Part shown: piece by piece, positions 46,823-56,585 of the stretch
How the letters are laid out: the number at the start of each line of letters is the position of its first letter
Numbering within the stretch: the stretch's first letter is position 1
Assembly (NCBI GenBank): GCA_041402005.1
Contig: JAWKTB010000003.1
Span: forward strand, 1-64,000
Direction of reading: 5' to 3'
DNA: 64,000 nucleotides
Origin: JAJRXR01 sp041402005
GTDB taxonomy: Bacteria > Planctomycetota > Phycisphaerae > Phycisphaerales > UBA1924
Notes under the pieces: generated by a model
Told to the model about the DNA's origin: nothing
Databases searched by the model: none
What the model saw: the letters and a program-made list of their open reading frames with translations, nothing else
Program-made: the position numbers and the translations under genes

Positions 46823-49582
46823 ATGAACCTCGAACGCTTGACGACGATGGCCCAGAAGGCCCTGGCCGGCGCCCAGCAGGACGCGGTGGGGCGGTCCAAC
46901 CCGGAGGTGACCGGGCTGCATGTGCTGCGTGCCCTGCTCGAGGAGCGGGGGGGCGCGGCGTGGTCGATCCTGGAGAAGACCGGGGTCGATCCGGCCCGGG
47001 TGAGGCAGATCGCTGAGAGCGAGATCGGGCGCCTGCCCACGACGTCGAGCGGGGCGGGCTCCGGCGGGCGGGCGATCATGGAGATCCTCGCCAAGGCGGA
47101 CGCGGAGGCGAAGAAGCGGTCCGACGCGTACGTGTCGAGCGAGCATTTGTTGTTGGCGGTCGCGGAGGTCAAGGGCGGGGCGGCGGAACTGCTCTCCACG
47201 CTGGGCGTCGAGAAGAAGAACATCAGCGACGCGGTCGAGCAGATCCGCAGGGCGTCGGGCGTCGAGCACGTCAACGACCCGGACGGCGAGAGCAATCTCG
47301 AGGCGCTCAAGAAGTACGGCGTCGACCTGACCGAGAAGGCCCAGCAGGGCAAGCTCGACCCGGTCATCGGGCGTGACGAGGAGATCCGGCGGTGCATGCA
47401 GGTGCTCAGCCGTCGGACGAAGAACAACCCGGTGCTGATCGGCGAGCCGGGGGTGGGCAAGACGGCGATCGCGGAGGGGATCGCGCTGCGGATCATCAAC
47501 CGCGACGCGCCCGAGTCGATGCTGGGCAAGCGGATCATCGCGCTGGACGTGGGGGCGCTGCTGGCGGGGGCGAAGTTTCGGGGGGAGTTCGAGGAGCGGC
47601 TCAAGGCCGTGCTGCGTGAAGTGACGGCGAGCGAGGGGGAGATCATCCTCTTCATCGACGAGTTGCACACGATCCTCGGCGCCGGCGCGGCGGAGGGCGC
47701 GGTCAGCGCCGGGAACATGCTCAAGCCGGCGCTGGCGCGGGGGGAGCTGCGGGCGATCGGCGCGACGACGCTGGACGAGTACCGCAAGCACATCGAGAAG
47801 GACCCGGCGTTCGAGCGTCGGTTCCAGCCGATCGTGGTCGATCAGCCGAGCGTCGAGGAGACGGTCGCGATCCTGCGCGGCTTGAAGGAACGGTACGAGA
47901 CGCACCACGGCGTGCGGATCCAGGACGGGGCGATCCTGGCGGCGGCGAACCTGAGCCACCGGTACATCGCCGACCGGTTCCTGCCGGACAAGGCGATCGA
48001 TCTGATTGATGAGGCGGCGAGCGCCTTGCGGATGGAGAACGACTCGATGCCGACGGAGCTCGATGAGCTGCGTCGGCGGATCATGCAGTTGGAGATGGAA
48101 AGGGAGGCGATCAGGATTCAAGAGACGGAGAGACGAAGAGACGGAGAGACGAAGGGGAAGAAGGACGGGCAAGATGCCCGTACCACCGAGGACCGGGAGC
48201 TTTCGCGGATCGAGAAGGAGCTGAGCGAACTGCAGGAGCAGAACGGGGCGCTCACGGCGCGGTGGGAGGCCGAGAAGGCGGACATGGAGGCGATCAACTC
48301 GGTCAAGAGCGAGATCGAGGCGAAGAAGGTCGAGCTGGAGCAGGCGCAGCGACGCGGTGACCTGGAGACGGCGGCGCGGATCCAGTACGGCGAGATCAAG
48401 GAGCTGGAGAAGCGGTATGAGCAGGCCGAGCGGGATCTGCGCGCGCGCGAGGCGACGGGCGAGACGCTGATCAAGGAGGAGGTTGACGCCGAGCAGATCG
48501 CGTCGGTCGTGGCGCGCTGGACGGGGATCCCGGTCAGCAGGCTGGTCGAGACCGAGCGCGAGAAGCTGACGCGGATGGAGGAGCACCTGCGCGAGCGGGT
48601 GGTGGGGCAGGACGAGGCGTTGCGCGTCGTCGCGGACGCGGTGCGGCGGTCGCGCGCGGGGCTGGGCGATCCGAACAGGCCGATCGGGAGTTTTCTCTTC
48701 TTGGGCCCGACGGGCGTGGGCAAGACGGAGACGTGCAAGACTTTGGCTCAGTTCTTGTTCGACACCGAGGAGGCGATGGTCCGCATCGACATGTCGGAGT
48801 ACATGGAGAAGCACGCGGTGAGCCGCCTGATCGGCGCGCCTCCCGGGTATGTGGGCTACGAGGAGGGCGGGGCGTTGACGGAGGCGGTGCGGCGTCGCCC
48901 GTACTGCGTGATCCTGCTCGACGAGGTGGAGAAGGCGCACCCGGACGTGTTCAACGTGCTCTTGCAGCTGCTCGACGACGGGCGGTTGACCGACGGGCAG
49001 GGGCGGACGGTGGACTTCCGCAACGCGATCGTGGTGATGACGTCGAACCTGGGGTCGCAGAAGATCCAGGAGATGACCGAGGCGGGCGCGGAGGACTGGG
49101 AGATCGAGGCCGCGGTCAGGGACCTGGTGCGTCGGGGGCCGGGCGCCGAGATCGAGGGCAAGGGCCTCAACCCCGAGGAGGGCGAGCTGCGGGCGCGGTT
49201 CGACGTGGGGATGCGCCAGCAGTTCTTCCGCCCGGAGCTCCTTAACCGCATCGACGAGGTCGTGGTGTACCACCAGCTGACGCGCGAGGCGTTGGCGCCG
49301 ATCGTGGAGATCCAGACGAAGCACCTCAAGAAGCGGCTCGCCGAGCGAGAGATCGGGTTTGAGATCAGCGACGAGGCGAAGGCGCAGCTGGCGAGCGAGG
49401 GATACGACCCCGCATACGGGGCTCGCCCCCTCAAGCGCGTGATCCAGCAGCGGATTGAGAACCCGCTGGCCAGCCGCATTCTTGCGGGCGAGTTCGGGCC
49501 CGGGGACACGATCCGGGTGGAGTATGGCGGGGGCGGGTTCCGCTTTGAGAAGGCGGGAACACCCCACGACGTCGAGTCTTGA
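46823..49582 (+). CDS. clpB: ATP-dependent chaperone ClpB
   Basis: The protein has 919 residues. Domains in order: double Clp N domain (about 1-145), NBD1 with Walker A GEPGVGKTA near 210, the coiled-coil M domain from about 410, and NBD2 with GPTGVGKTE near 630 and the Clp D2-small domain at the end. ClpB rescues aggregated proteins with DnaK. It is longer than the usual 860 residues. One extra stretch lies in the M domain (ETERRRDGETKGKKDGQDAR at about 435-455) and is encoded by a repetitive element. Another lies in NBD2 (DWEIEAAVRDLVRRGPGAEI). The start MNLERLTTMAQ fits the family; the upstream open frame is not ClpB-like. Confidence 0.95.
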   Translation: MNLERLTTMAQKALAGAQQDAVGRSNPEVTGLHVLRALLEERGGAAWSILEKTGVDPARVRQIAESEIGRLPTTSSGAGSGGRAIMEILAKADAEAKKRSDAYVSSEHLLLAVAEVKGGAAELLSTLGVEKKNISDAVEQIRRASGVEHVNDPDGESNLEALKKYGVDLTEKAQQGKLDPVIGRDEEIRRCMQVLSRRTKNNPVLIGEPGVGKTAIAEGIALRIINRDAPESMLGKRIIALDVGALLAGAKFRGEFEERLKAVLREVTASEGEIILFIDELHTILGAGAAEGAVSAGNMLKPALARGELRAIGATTLDEYRKHIEKDPAFERRFQPIVVDQPSVEETVAILRGLKERYETHHGVRIQDGAILAAANLSHRYIADRFLPDKAIDLIDEAASALRMENDSMPTELDELRRRIMQLEMEREAIRIQETERRRDGETKGKKDGQDARTTEDRELSRIEKELSELQEQNGALTARWEAEKADMEAINSVKSEIEAKKVELEQAQRRGDLETAARIQYGEIKELEKRYEQAERDLRAREATGETLIKEEVDAEQIASVVARWTGIPVSRLVETEREKLTRMEEHLRERVVGQDEALRVVADAVRRSRAGLGDPNRPIGSFLFLGPTGVGKTETCKTLAQFLFDTEEAMVRIDMSEYMEKHAVSRLIGAPPGYVGYEEGGALTEAVRRRPYCVILLDEVEKAHPDVFNVLLQLLDDGRLTDGQGRTVDFRNAIVVMTSNLGSQKIQEMTEAGAEDWEIEAAVRDLVRRGPGAEIEGKGLNPEEGELRARFDVGMRQQFFRPELLNRIDEVVVYHQLTREALAPIVEIQTKHLKKRLAEREIGFEISDEAKAQLASEGYDPAYGARPLKRVIQQRIENPLASRILAGEFGPGDTIRVEYGGGGFRFEKAGTPHDVES
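48118..48190. repeat. Repeat element inserted in frame within clpB
   Basis: AGAGACGGAGAGACGAAGAG... and a following GGACGGGCAAGATGCCCGTA palindrome lie inside the M-domain coding region. Read on the other strand it carries the words GGTACGGGCATCTTGCCCGT, a repeat type related to the palindromic element near 21740. The frame is kept. Confidence 0.7.
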
Positions 49583-49706
49583 TCCAGCCCGACGCGGCGG
49601 CGGGCTCGAGCGACCGGGAATCGGCCTCGAAACGCCAGAGAACGCTCGACGCGGAGGCCCTCGTCTGATGTACTGGCTTGGGCGCTCGGGTCTCGGAGGA
49701 GTTGTC

Positions 49707-50390
49707 ATGAAACTTGGTTGTGTGGTCGTCGTCGGATCGCTCGTCTTCGCGAGCGCGGCGGACGCGGGCGTGACGTACACGGACGTGGAGCGGAACATCG
49801 AGGTTCTGTTCGGGCCGGCGGCGCCGTCGGTGTCGCTGGGGCGTTACGGGACCGGCGTGTGGGACGAGTCGGTCATGGGGTCGTACGCCGACGACCTCGG
49901 CGCGGGGTCGGGCGTAGCGACGCAGACCTCCGACGTCTCGGGCAGGCTCGTGACGATGTCGGGGCACGTCTCGGCGTTCGGCACATCCGACGGGTACGCG
50001 AACTCCTCCTCGACGCTCTCGGTGTTCATCACGCTGGAAGAGGCGACCGGGTTCCGGGCGTCGGCGGCGCTTTTCGACTTGTTCCAGGGCAACCCGACGT
50101 TGTCGTTCAAGGCGTCGCTGTACGAGGACGCCGGGCATGGGGCGGACCTCTGGTCGATGTCGTCGGTGACGGAGTTCATCCCTGACGCCGGGTCGTTCGC
50201 GTTCGGCGACGAGTCGGGCGTGCTCGGGCCCGGGACGTATCTGCTCGACGTGCGGATCTCGGTGGATGGGTTCAAGGACGTGACGACGAGCGGGGCATTC
50301 TCGTTCGAGTTGAGCGTGCCCTCGCCCGGCGGGGTCGGGGTGGCGGGCGTCGGCTCGCTCGCCCTGGCGGGGCGGCGCCGGCGGGCGTGA
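49707..50390 (+). CDS. PEP-CTERM-type secreted protein
   Basis: The protein has 227 residues. A signal peptide (residues 1-22, ending DA-G) is followed by a beta-rich, Ser-, Gly- and Asp-rich body and a sorting tail (SVPSPGGVGVAGVGSLALAG then RRRRA). GGAGGA precedes the ATG. The body has no recognised domain. It is the same sorting class as the proteins at 29267, 60658 and 62108. Confidence 0.82.
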   Translation: MKLGCVVVVGSLVFASAADAGVTYTDVERNIEVLFGPAAPSVSLGRYGTGVWDESVMGSYADDLGAGSGVATQTSDVSGRLVTMSGHVSAFGTSDGYANSSSTLSVFITLEEATGFRASAALFDLFQGNPTLSFKASLYEDAGHGADLWSMSSVTEFIPDAGSFAFGDESGVLGPGTYLLDVRISVDGFKDVTTSGAFSFELSVPSPGGVGVAGVGSLALAGRRRRA

Positions 50391-50420
50391 ACCCGGGGCG
50401 GGGCGGGTCGTAGTTTCCGC

Positions 50421-51467
50421 ATGACTGAGCGAGCCGTTGGTGGCGCGGGACGGCGGGTCACGGCCCACGTCATCGCGATCATCGCGTGGGTGGGGGTGGT
50501 CGCCTTCGTCGGGGCGCACGCGTTCGCGCTGGCGTGGCGTCCCGACCCGACGCACGCGGGCAGGCTCGAGTCCGGGCTGACGTTCTTCGCGCTGGTGGTC
50601 CAGGCGTTCACGTTCCACGAAGGGGTTGCGCTGCTGGGCGTGTGCCTGCTGGCGGTGGCGCTTCGACGGAAGATGCTGGCGGCGGTGGTGGGGCTGCTCG
50701 TGCTCGGGGCGCTGGGGCCGATGGCGTGGTCGGCGCTGCCCGGGGGCGAGGGGCGGGGGGCGGACGACCTCGTCGTCATGAGCGCGAACGTGCTGTTCGT
50801 CAACGACGATCCGACGCGGTTGATCGAGCAGGTGCGGGAGGTGAAGCCGGACGTCCTGCTGATCGAGGAGTACCAGGCGTCGTGGTCAGAGGCGCTGCAC
50901 GCGGCGATCGGGGCGGAGTACGCGTACTCGATCGAGGCGCCGTCGCCCGGGGCGACGGGTGAGGCGGTGTTCAGCCGTCTGCCTTTCGTGAGTGAGCCGG
51001 TCGTCGTGCCCGGGGTGGGTGAGTTCGCCAAGCCGGAGATTCGGATCGCGGTCGAGCACGGGGGCAAGCGTGTGGAGATCGTGTGCGTGCATCTGACGGC
51101 GCCCCTGCACCTGGACGCGGTGGCGCGTCAGCGGCGCGAGGTGGGGTGGATGGCGGCGCTCGTCGAGGCGCGGATGTCGGCTCCGGACGCGCCCGACGCG
51201 ATCATCCTGGGCGGGGATTTCAATGCGCCGTACGCCTCGACGCATCTGCGCGAGCTTCGGTGGGCGGGGCTGCACGAGGCGCAGGCGGCGGTGGGGGACG
51301 GACGGGGAGCGACGTGGAGGCCGCCGACGGGATGGATGTCGTGGGCGCCGCGGATCCGGATCGATCAGTTGATGTACCGGGGGCGCATTCGCGCGACGAG
51401 CGCACACGTCGGCGGGGAGACGGGCTCGGATCACCTGCCGGTGTGGGCGACGTTCAGGCTGGAGTAG
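50421..51467 (+). CDS. Membrane-anchored endonuclease/exonuclease/phosphatase family protein
   Basis: The protein has 348 residues. Three hydrophobic helices (about 14-36, 48-70 and 74-95) anchor a periplasmic or external domain with the EEP fold: VVMSANVLFVND at the start (Asn metal ligand), DVLLIEEYQ (catalytic Glu), VCVHLTAPLH, ILGGDFNAPY, and GSDHLPVWATF with the catalytic His at the end. The substrate may be a phosphodiester or a phosphoinositide-like lipid; unknown. It is convergent with the dockerin array. Confidence 0.88.
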   Translation: MTERAVGGAGRRVTAHVIAIIAWVGVVAFVGAHAFALAWRPDPTHAGRLESGLTFFALVVQAFTFHEGVALLGVCLLAVALRRKMLAAVVGLLVLGALGPMAWSALPGGEGRGADDLVVMSANVLFVNDDPTRLIEQVREVKPDVLLIEEYQASWSEALHAAIGAEYAYSIEAPSPGATGEAVFSRLPFVSEPVVVPGVGEFAKPEIRIAVEHGGKRVEIVCVHLTAPLHLDAVARQRREVGWMAALVEARMSAPDAPDAIILGGDFNAPYASTHLRELRWAGLHEAQAAVGDGRGATWRPPTGWMSWAPRIRIDQLMYRGRIRATSAHVGGETGSDHLPVWATFRLE

Positions 51468-51482
51468 CGGCGCGGCTCACGG

Positions 51483-53018
51483 TCATGGGCAGCCCGTGCC
51501 GAACTGGGTGAGGAAGGTGACGACGTCGGAGAAGTCGCACTGACCGACGGGCAGCTCCGTGCCACAGGCGCACGGGTCGAGCGTACCGAAGCCGGTGAGG
51601 AAGGCGACGACGTCGGAGAAGTCGCACTGGTTGAAGGGCGGCGCCCACTCGCAGGCGCACTGCGGGCAGGGGGGCGGCTCGCAGATCGAGTCGAAGGCGT
51701 AGGTGACGAGCGTGGGGGTGAGCAGGAAGGCGCTCTGCGTGGTGAGTGACGCGGCGGCGAGGGGCTCGCTGACGCGCGTGGGGGTGCGGGAGACGGGGGT
51801 GATGGACTCGTCGCGTTCGCACCCGGTGCGTCCGTCGGCGTCGGTGCGGACCCAGAGGATGTCGGAGGAGCCGCTGGGGTTGTTCGTCAGGCGGGAGCCA
51901 AGGCAGATGAAGCCGGAGGCGAAGGGTGTGGCGTCGAGGCCGAAGGTGAAGGAGGTTCCGCCGTAGGCGCGGGCCCAGAGTGGCGAGCCGTTGTTGGCGT
52001 TGATCTTGAGGAGGACCATCTCGGCCTGGCCCGGGGGGATGGCGGGGTCGAGGGTGCGTCCGCACATGATGACGTCGCCCGAGGGGAGTTGTGTCATGGA
52101 GCCGCCCGTGCCGAAGTGGAGGTAGGCGGTCTCCCAGAGCATGATGCCGTTGGGGTCGAGGCGCATGAGGTAGGAGCGGCTGGAGCCGCCCGTGAGGTCG
52201 TTGCCTGCGACGAGGAAGTCCTCGTTGGGGGCCTGGTCGACCTGGACGGCTTCGAGGAGGGCGTCGCCCGTGAAGCCGTAGGAGTACGCCCAGATGACGT
52301 CGCCGCCCGAATCGAGGAGGGCGACGAGGGCGCGTCCCTGGTCGTTGGGGGCGCCCAGAGTGGAGAGTGTGCCGACGGCGATGAAGGCGCGTTCGGGGGC
52401 GGCGCCCCGAGTGATGGTGATGGACTCGACGTCCTCAAACTTGGCGTTGAGGTTGTTCCCGAGGGTGGCGTGGGTGTAGACGCGTGTCCAGATGAGGTCG
52501 CCGCTCTCGTTGACACGGGTGAGGATGGGGAATCGTCCCGGGGCGCCGACACCTTCGTAGAGACCGGTGAAGACGTAGCCGCCGCCGGGGACCTTGGTCA
52601 TCTTGATGTCGGCGAGGGTGGCAGAGCCCGGGAAGAGGCGTCGCCAGACCTGGCCGGCGTTGCCGTCGAGCTTGACGATGCCGCGTCCGAAACCGGGTTG
52701 GTTGGGCACACCGAGGGTGAGGACGACGCCGTTGTCGGGGGAGACGAGGACGTCGTGGATGAGGCTGCCCGGGGCGTTGAGGAGGACGCGTTGCCAGAAG
52801 AGGAGGTCGTTGGCGTCGACGACCGCGACGTAGGGGTCGCTGTTGCCGAGAGAGCCGTCGCGCCCGGTGATGATGTATCCACCCCCCTCAGTCACGGTGA
52901 CGAAGTTGGCGAGCTCCGAGCCGGGCGAGCCGAGGGCGCGCTCGAAGGTCTGTGCGTGGGACGTCGAGGCGAGCGCGGCGGACGCGATCGCGGTGGCTCG
53001 TGCGAGGGTGCGGATCAT
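51483..53018 (-). CDS. Secreted repeat protein with Cys-rich GC-type dockerin (array copy A)
   Basis: The protein has 511 residues. A signal peptide (residues 1-23) is followed by repeated beta segments such as ILTRVNESGDLIWTRVY, ALVALLDSGGDVIWAYSYG and YLMRLDPNGIMLWETAY, a lectin- or propeller-like pattern with a repeat of about 55-60 residues. The C-terminal dockerin has extra cysteines (CPQCACEWAPPFNQCDFSDV, then DPCACGTELPVGQCDFSDV and GTGCP). It is the leftmost of three paralogues on the same strand. AAGGGGA precedes the ATG. Confidence 0.85.
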   Translation of the reverse strand: MIRTLARATAIASAALASTSHAQTFERALGSPGSELANFVTVTEGGGYIITGRDGSLGNSDPYVAVVDANDLLFWQRVLLNAPGSLIHDVLVSPDNGVVLTLGVPNQPGFGRGIVKLDGNAGQVWRRLFPGSATLADIKMTKVPGGGYVFTGLYEGVGAPGRFPILTRVNESGDLIWTRVYTHATLGNNLNAKFEDVESITITRGAAPERAFIAVGTLSTLGAPNDQGRALVALLDSGGDVIWAYSYGFTGDALLEAVQVDQAPNEDFLVAGNDLTGGSSRSYLMRLDPNGIMLWETAYLHFGTGGSMTQLPSGDVIMCGRTLDPAIPPGQAEMVLLKINANNGSPLWARAYGGTSFTFGLDATPFASGFICLGSRLTNNPSGSSDILWVRTDADGRTGCERDESITPVSRTPTRVSEPLAAASLTTQSAFLLTPTLVTYAFDSICEPPPCPQCACEWAPPFNQCDFSDVVAFLTGFGTLDPCACGTELPVGQCDFSDVVTFLTQFGTGCP

Positions 53019-53120
53019 CGTGAGTTCCCCTTCTTCTTGACGTTCAGCGTATTTGGGGGCGTCCGGGAGGAGAAGCGAAATCGGGGGCGGGTTCCCCTCG
53101 GGCGATCTGTAAGAAGAGAC

Positions 53121-53150
53121 GCCCGAGCGGGTTGCGGCTCCCGCCCGGGC
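53121..53150 (-). terminator. Terminator after array copy B
   Basis: GCCCGAGCGGG (53121-53131) pairs with CCCGCCCGGGC (53140-53150). It is closely similar in sequence to the hairpin at 54901, which suggests gene and terminator were duplicated together. Confidence 0.75.
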
Positions 53151-53211
53151 GCTCACCCTGACCTTTTCTCACTCCGGGGTCAGGGCTTGGGATGGGGTGT
53201 GTGCCGCGGGC

Positions 53212-54783
53212 TCACGGGCAGCCGGCGCTGAAGCTGGTGAGGAAGGCGACGACGTCGGAGAAGTCGCAGACGTTGAGCGGGGCGGCGAGTGAGCAGGCGC
53301 AGGGGTCGTTGGCGCCGAAGGCGCCGAGGAAGGCGACGACGTCGGAGAAGTCGCAGACGTTGAAGGGCGCCGCCCACTCGCAGGCGCAGCTCGGGCACGG
53401 GGAGGTATCGCAGACGGGCGAGATGGGCAGTTGCGGCTGCTGGTACTCCCACTGCCAGGTCTGGTTCTGCGGGATCTGGAGACCACGCAACTGGAGCTCG
53501 ACGAGCTGGGGCTGGAAGTTGTCCCAGCCGACCTGGCGTGGCTGCTCGCACCCGGTCTTGCCCGAGAAGTCGGTGCGGAGGGTGTAGAGATCCTCAGCGC
53601 CGAAGGCGAAGGAGTCGGTTTGCGCGCCGATGACGTAGCCGTCGGGTGTGGTGTCGATGGCGTCGCCGGCCTCGTCGCGGTCACCGCCGTAGGCCTGGAC
53701 CCCGATGGGCATGCCCGCGGGGTCGGTGATCAGGAGCAGCGCCTCGGTGGCGTTGGGGGTGGGGCCGACGCCGACGGTGACGAGGCGTGAGCCGCCGACC
53801 TCGCGGACGGAGCCGTCGACGGCGTCGAGGCCGAAGTAGCGCTTGTACCAGATGAGTGACCCGTCGGCCTTGAGGCGCATCATGAAGGAGGAGTAGGCGT
53901 CGGAGTGTTCGAGGCCGGTGACGACGATCTCGCCGTTGGCGGTGACCTCGACACCCAGGCCCTCCTCGCCGTAGTCGAAGCGGTAGAGGTTGGACCAGAG
54001 GACGACGCCGGCGCCATCGAGGCGGACGACGAGGGTGTCGCGGCTGGCGGTGTCGCCGTTGGGACCGGAGAGGTATCCGGTGGCGATGAAGTTGATCTCG
54101 CCGTCGGCGGTGCGGAACTCGTGGATGTCGGCGAAGGAGCCGAAGGTGGCGTCGGCGATCGCGGGATCGAAGTAGTAGTTGGCCCAGAGCGGGGCGCCGA
54201 AGGCGCCGGTGCGGAAGGCGACGGGCGCCTGGATGACCGGGACGATCGGGGCGGCGACGCGTCCGGAGGCGACGAGCGTGGAGTCGGAGACCTGGTAGAC
54301 GTCCGCGCCGCCCTGGGTGTCACCGATGAAGGCCGAGCCGGTGTAGCGGCGCGACCAGATGGGGACGCCGAAGGGGTCGAGGCGGGTCAGCGTGATCTCG
54401 AGACCCGGGGGGAAGCCCGGGGGCGTGGCGGCCTCGGCGACGAGCGTGTAGCCGTCGGGGGAGACGACGATCTCGTTGCCCTCTTCGCGTGAGCTGGTGC
54501 GCAGGAGGGTGTCCCAGACGTAGGCGCCCGCGCTGTCCTGCTGGATGACGTAGATGTCATTGGAGAAGGCGGTGGTCTCGAGCCAGCCGGCGGAGACGAC
54601 GCTCGGCGGGAGGCCGGCGGGGTTCTGCTGCACCCAGATGGTGTCGTCGAGGACGTCGTTGACGAAGGCGCCCGGGCGCCCGATCGCGGTCTCGAAGAGT
54701 TGGGCGCTGGCGGGGGCGGCGAGGGCGGCGCCCGCGAGGGCGCCCAGCACGAAGCTTCGGGATGTCTTGCGGAAGTTGGTCAT
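53212..54783 (-). CDS. Secreted repeat protein with Cys-rich GC-type dockerin (array copy B)
   Basis: The protein has 523 residues. A signal peptide (residues 1-26, ending ASA-Q) is followed by the same type of repeats (ITLTRLDPFGVPIWSRRY, TLVVRLDGAGVVLWSNLYR, FMMRLKADGSLIWYKRY). The dockerin (CPSCACEWAAPFNVCDFSDV, then CDFSDVVAFLTSFSAGCP) matches copy A closely, including the extra Cys residues. GGGAGG lies upstream. Confidence 0.85.
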   Translation of the reverse strand: MTNFRKTSRSFVLGALAGAALAAPASAQLFETAIGRPGAFVNDVLDDTIWVQQNPAGLPPSVVSAGWLETTAFSNDIYVIQQDSAGAYVWDTLLRTSSREEGNEIVVSPDGYTLVAEAATPPGFPPGLEITLTRLDPFGVPIWSRRYTGSAFIGDTQGGADVYQVSDSTLVASGRVAAPIVPVIQAPVAFRTGAFGAPLWANYYFDPAIADATFGSFADIHEFRTADGEINFIATGYLSGPNGDTASRDTLVVRLDGAGVVLWSNLYRFDYGEEGLGVEVTANGEIVVTGLEHSDAYSSFMMRLKADGSLIWYKRYFGLDAVDGSVREVGGSRLVTVGVGPTPNATEALLLITDPAGMPIGVQAYGGDRDEAGDAIDTTPDGYVIGAQTDSFAFGAEDLYTLRTDFSGKTGCEQPRQVGWDNFQPQLVELQLRGLQIPQNQTWQWEYQQPQLPISPVCDTSPCPSCACEWAAPFNVCDFSDVVAFLGAFGANDPCACSLAAPLNVCDFSDVVAFLTSFSAGCP

Positions 54784-54900
54784 GGCGGTTGCCTCCCTGT
54801 TGTGGTTCGCGGGGGGATCCCCCTCGCCAGGGCTCTGCGCCGGAGGGATGGATCTCCCAGCGACATTGCCAGAAATGCGTGCGGGATCTGTGAACAAAGA

Positions 54901-54932
54901 CGCCCGGGCGGGGTGCGAAACCCGCCCGGGCG
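54901..54932 (-). terminator. Terminator after array copy C
   Basis: CGCCCGGGCGGG (54901-54912) and CCCGCCCGGGCG (54921-54932) are perfect complements. On the minus strand TCTTTGTT follows. Confidence 0.85.
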
Positions 54933-54981
54933 AGACCCCAGACCCTCACGCCGAGGTCGGGGCACGGAGAAAGAGAGACGT

Positions 54982-56523
54982 TCAGGGGCAGGGGGAGCCG
55001 AAGCCCGCGAGGAAGGCGACGACGTCGGAGAAGTCGCACAGGCTCAGCGGGGGGGCGAGGGCGGCGGCGTTGGGGTCGTTGACGCTGAAGGCGGAGAGGA
55101 AGGCGATGACGTCGGAGAAATCGCTGACGTTGTAGGGAGGGGCCCAGGCGCTCGGGCAGGTCGGGTCGAACGGCGTGGACTCGTCGCAGAACGAGGTGTT
55201 CGGGTTGTTGGGCCAGCTTTGTGAGAAAGGGAGGTCGAAGGAGTCGGGGAGGTCGTGCCCTTCGAAGAGATGCCCGGAGTAGAAGTGTTGGCGCGGGATG
55301 ACGACGACGCTCCAGTCGTTCTCGCATCCGGTGTTGCCGTTGGCGTCGGCGGCGAGGGCGTAGAGGTTGAAGGGGACGTTGTTGGCGGGCCTGGACCAGG
55401 CGGAGAGGACGTAGCCGTTGGGGGAGAGGTCGACCGCCTCGCCGTATTCGCTGTTCTGCCCGCCGTAGCGCTTGACCCAGTTGACGTTGCCGAAGGCGTC
55501 GAGCTGCATGAGCGCGAGGTCCTGGATGGGAGAGTTGATGTCCCAGGTGGTGCCGGCGATGACGATGGCGCCCGAGGGCTCCTCGTGGATGGAGTTGGAG
55601 GGGTAGATGCCGCGATAGTCCTTCCACCAGAGGAGGGTTCCGTTGGAGGTGAGGCGCATGACGTAGGCCCCGCCGCCCTCGCCTGATTCCTTGGAGTAGC
55701 CGGTGACGAGGAGGTCGCCGTTGGCGGCGGGCTCGAGCCCGAGGGCGAAGTCGGAGTGGTTGGACGGGCCGTAGACGTAGGCCCAGAGGACGGCGCCGGT
55801 CATGTCGAGCTTGACGACGAGCGTGTCACTGGAGGAGAGGGCGGGGATGGTGGAGCCGACGGCGACGATGGATCGCGAGCCGTCGGGCTCGTCGACGAAA
55901 TGGATGTCGCTGAAAGAGTTGAGCGTGGAGGGCCCGGCGAGGGCGTCGGCGTAGTACTTGCCCCAGATGGGAACGCCGAAGGCGTCGATGGAGTGGACGA
56001 CGGCGCCCCGGTCGGCGAAGGGCTGCAACTGGATCTGGCCACACAGGAGCGACTGCCCGGAGAGGACGTCGAGGCCGACGTCCCCGGAATCGCCGGCGTA
56101 GGCGTGGGACCAGAGCATGTTCCCGTTGGCGTCGAGACGGGTCAGGGCGATGGAGTAGCGGACCGCGCCCGTGGAGCCAAAGAAGCTGGAATTCCCGGAG
56201 ACGAGGAAGCCGTCGTCGGAGGTCTGGGAGCGTTCGATGCGGCTCGCGGACTCGAAGGAGGCGGGCGTGCCGAGGCGTGTGTCCCAGAGGGTGGTCCCGT
56301 CGGGCTTGAGGCGTGCGAGGTAGATGTCGAAGTCGCTCCCGTCGTAGTTGAAGCCGGCGTGGGCCGAGCCGTGATTGCCCGAGGCGTCGTGGACGGAGAC
56401 GACCCATTCGGAGCGTTGCTCGTCGGGGTCGCCGATGATGCGCTCGTAGGTCTGGGCGAGTGCCGGGGCGGTGGTCGCGGCGGCGAGCAGGGCGGCAATG
56501 GTGATGGCGTGCGTGCGTGACAT
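54982..56523 (-). CDS. Secreted repeat protein with GC-type dockerin (array copy C)
   Basis: The protein has 513 residues. A signal peptide (residues 1-23) is followed by the repeat body (IYLARLKPDGTTLWDTRLG, LTRLDANGNMLWSHAYAG, LVVKLDMTGAVLWAYVYG, LMQLDAFGNVNWVKRYGG), the clearest of the three copies. The dockerin has fewer Cys residues (CPSAWAPPYNVSDFSDVIAF, then CDFSDVVAFLAGFGSPCP) than copies A and B. AAGGAA precedes the ATG. Confidence 0.85.
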   Translation of the reverse strand: MSRTHAITIAALLAAATTAPALAQTYERIIGDPDEQRSEWVVSVHDASGNHGSAHAGFNYDGSDFDIYLARLKPDGTTLWDTRLGTPASFESASRIERSQTSDDGFLVSGNSSFFGSTGAVRYSIALTRLDANGNMLWSHAYAGDSGDVGLDVLSGQSLLCGQIQLQPFADRGAVVHSIDAFGVPIWGKYYADALAGPSTLNSFSDIHFVDEPDGSRSIVAVGSTIPALSSSDTLVVKLDMTGAVLWAYVYGPSNHSDFALGLEPAANGDLLVTGYSKESGEGGGAYVMRLTSNGTLLWWKDYRGIYPSNSIHEEPSGAIVIAGTTWDINSPIQDLALMQLDAFGNVNWVKRYGGQNSEYGEAVDLSPNGYVLSAWSRPANNVPFNLYALAADANGNTGCENDWSVVVIPRQHFYSGHLFEGHDLPDSFDLPFSQSWPNNPNTSFCDESTPFDPTCPSAWAPPYNVSDFSDVIAFLSAFSVNDPNAAALAPPLSLCDFSDVVAFLAGFGSPCP

Positions 56524-56585
56524 TGGAGGTTTCCTTGTTGCTTCAGGGGGTGAAGGGGACGGAGGTCTGGGCACGGGCTCGGGGT

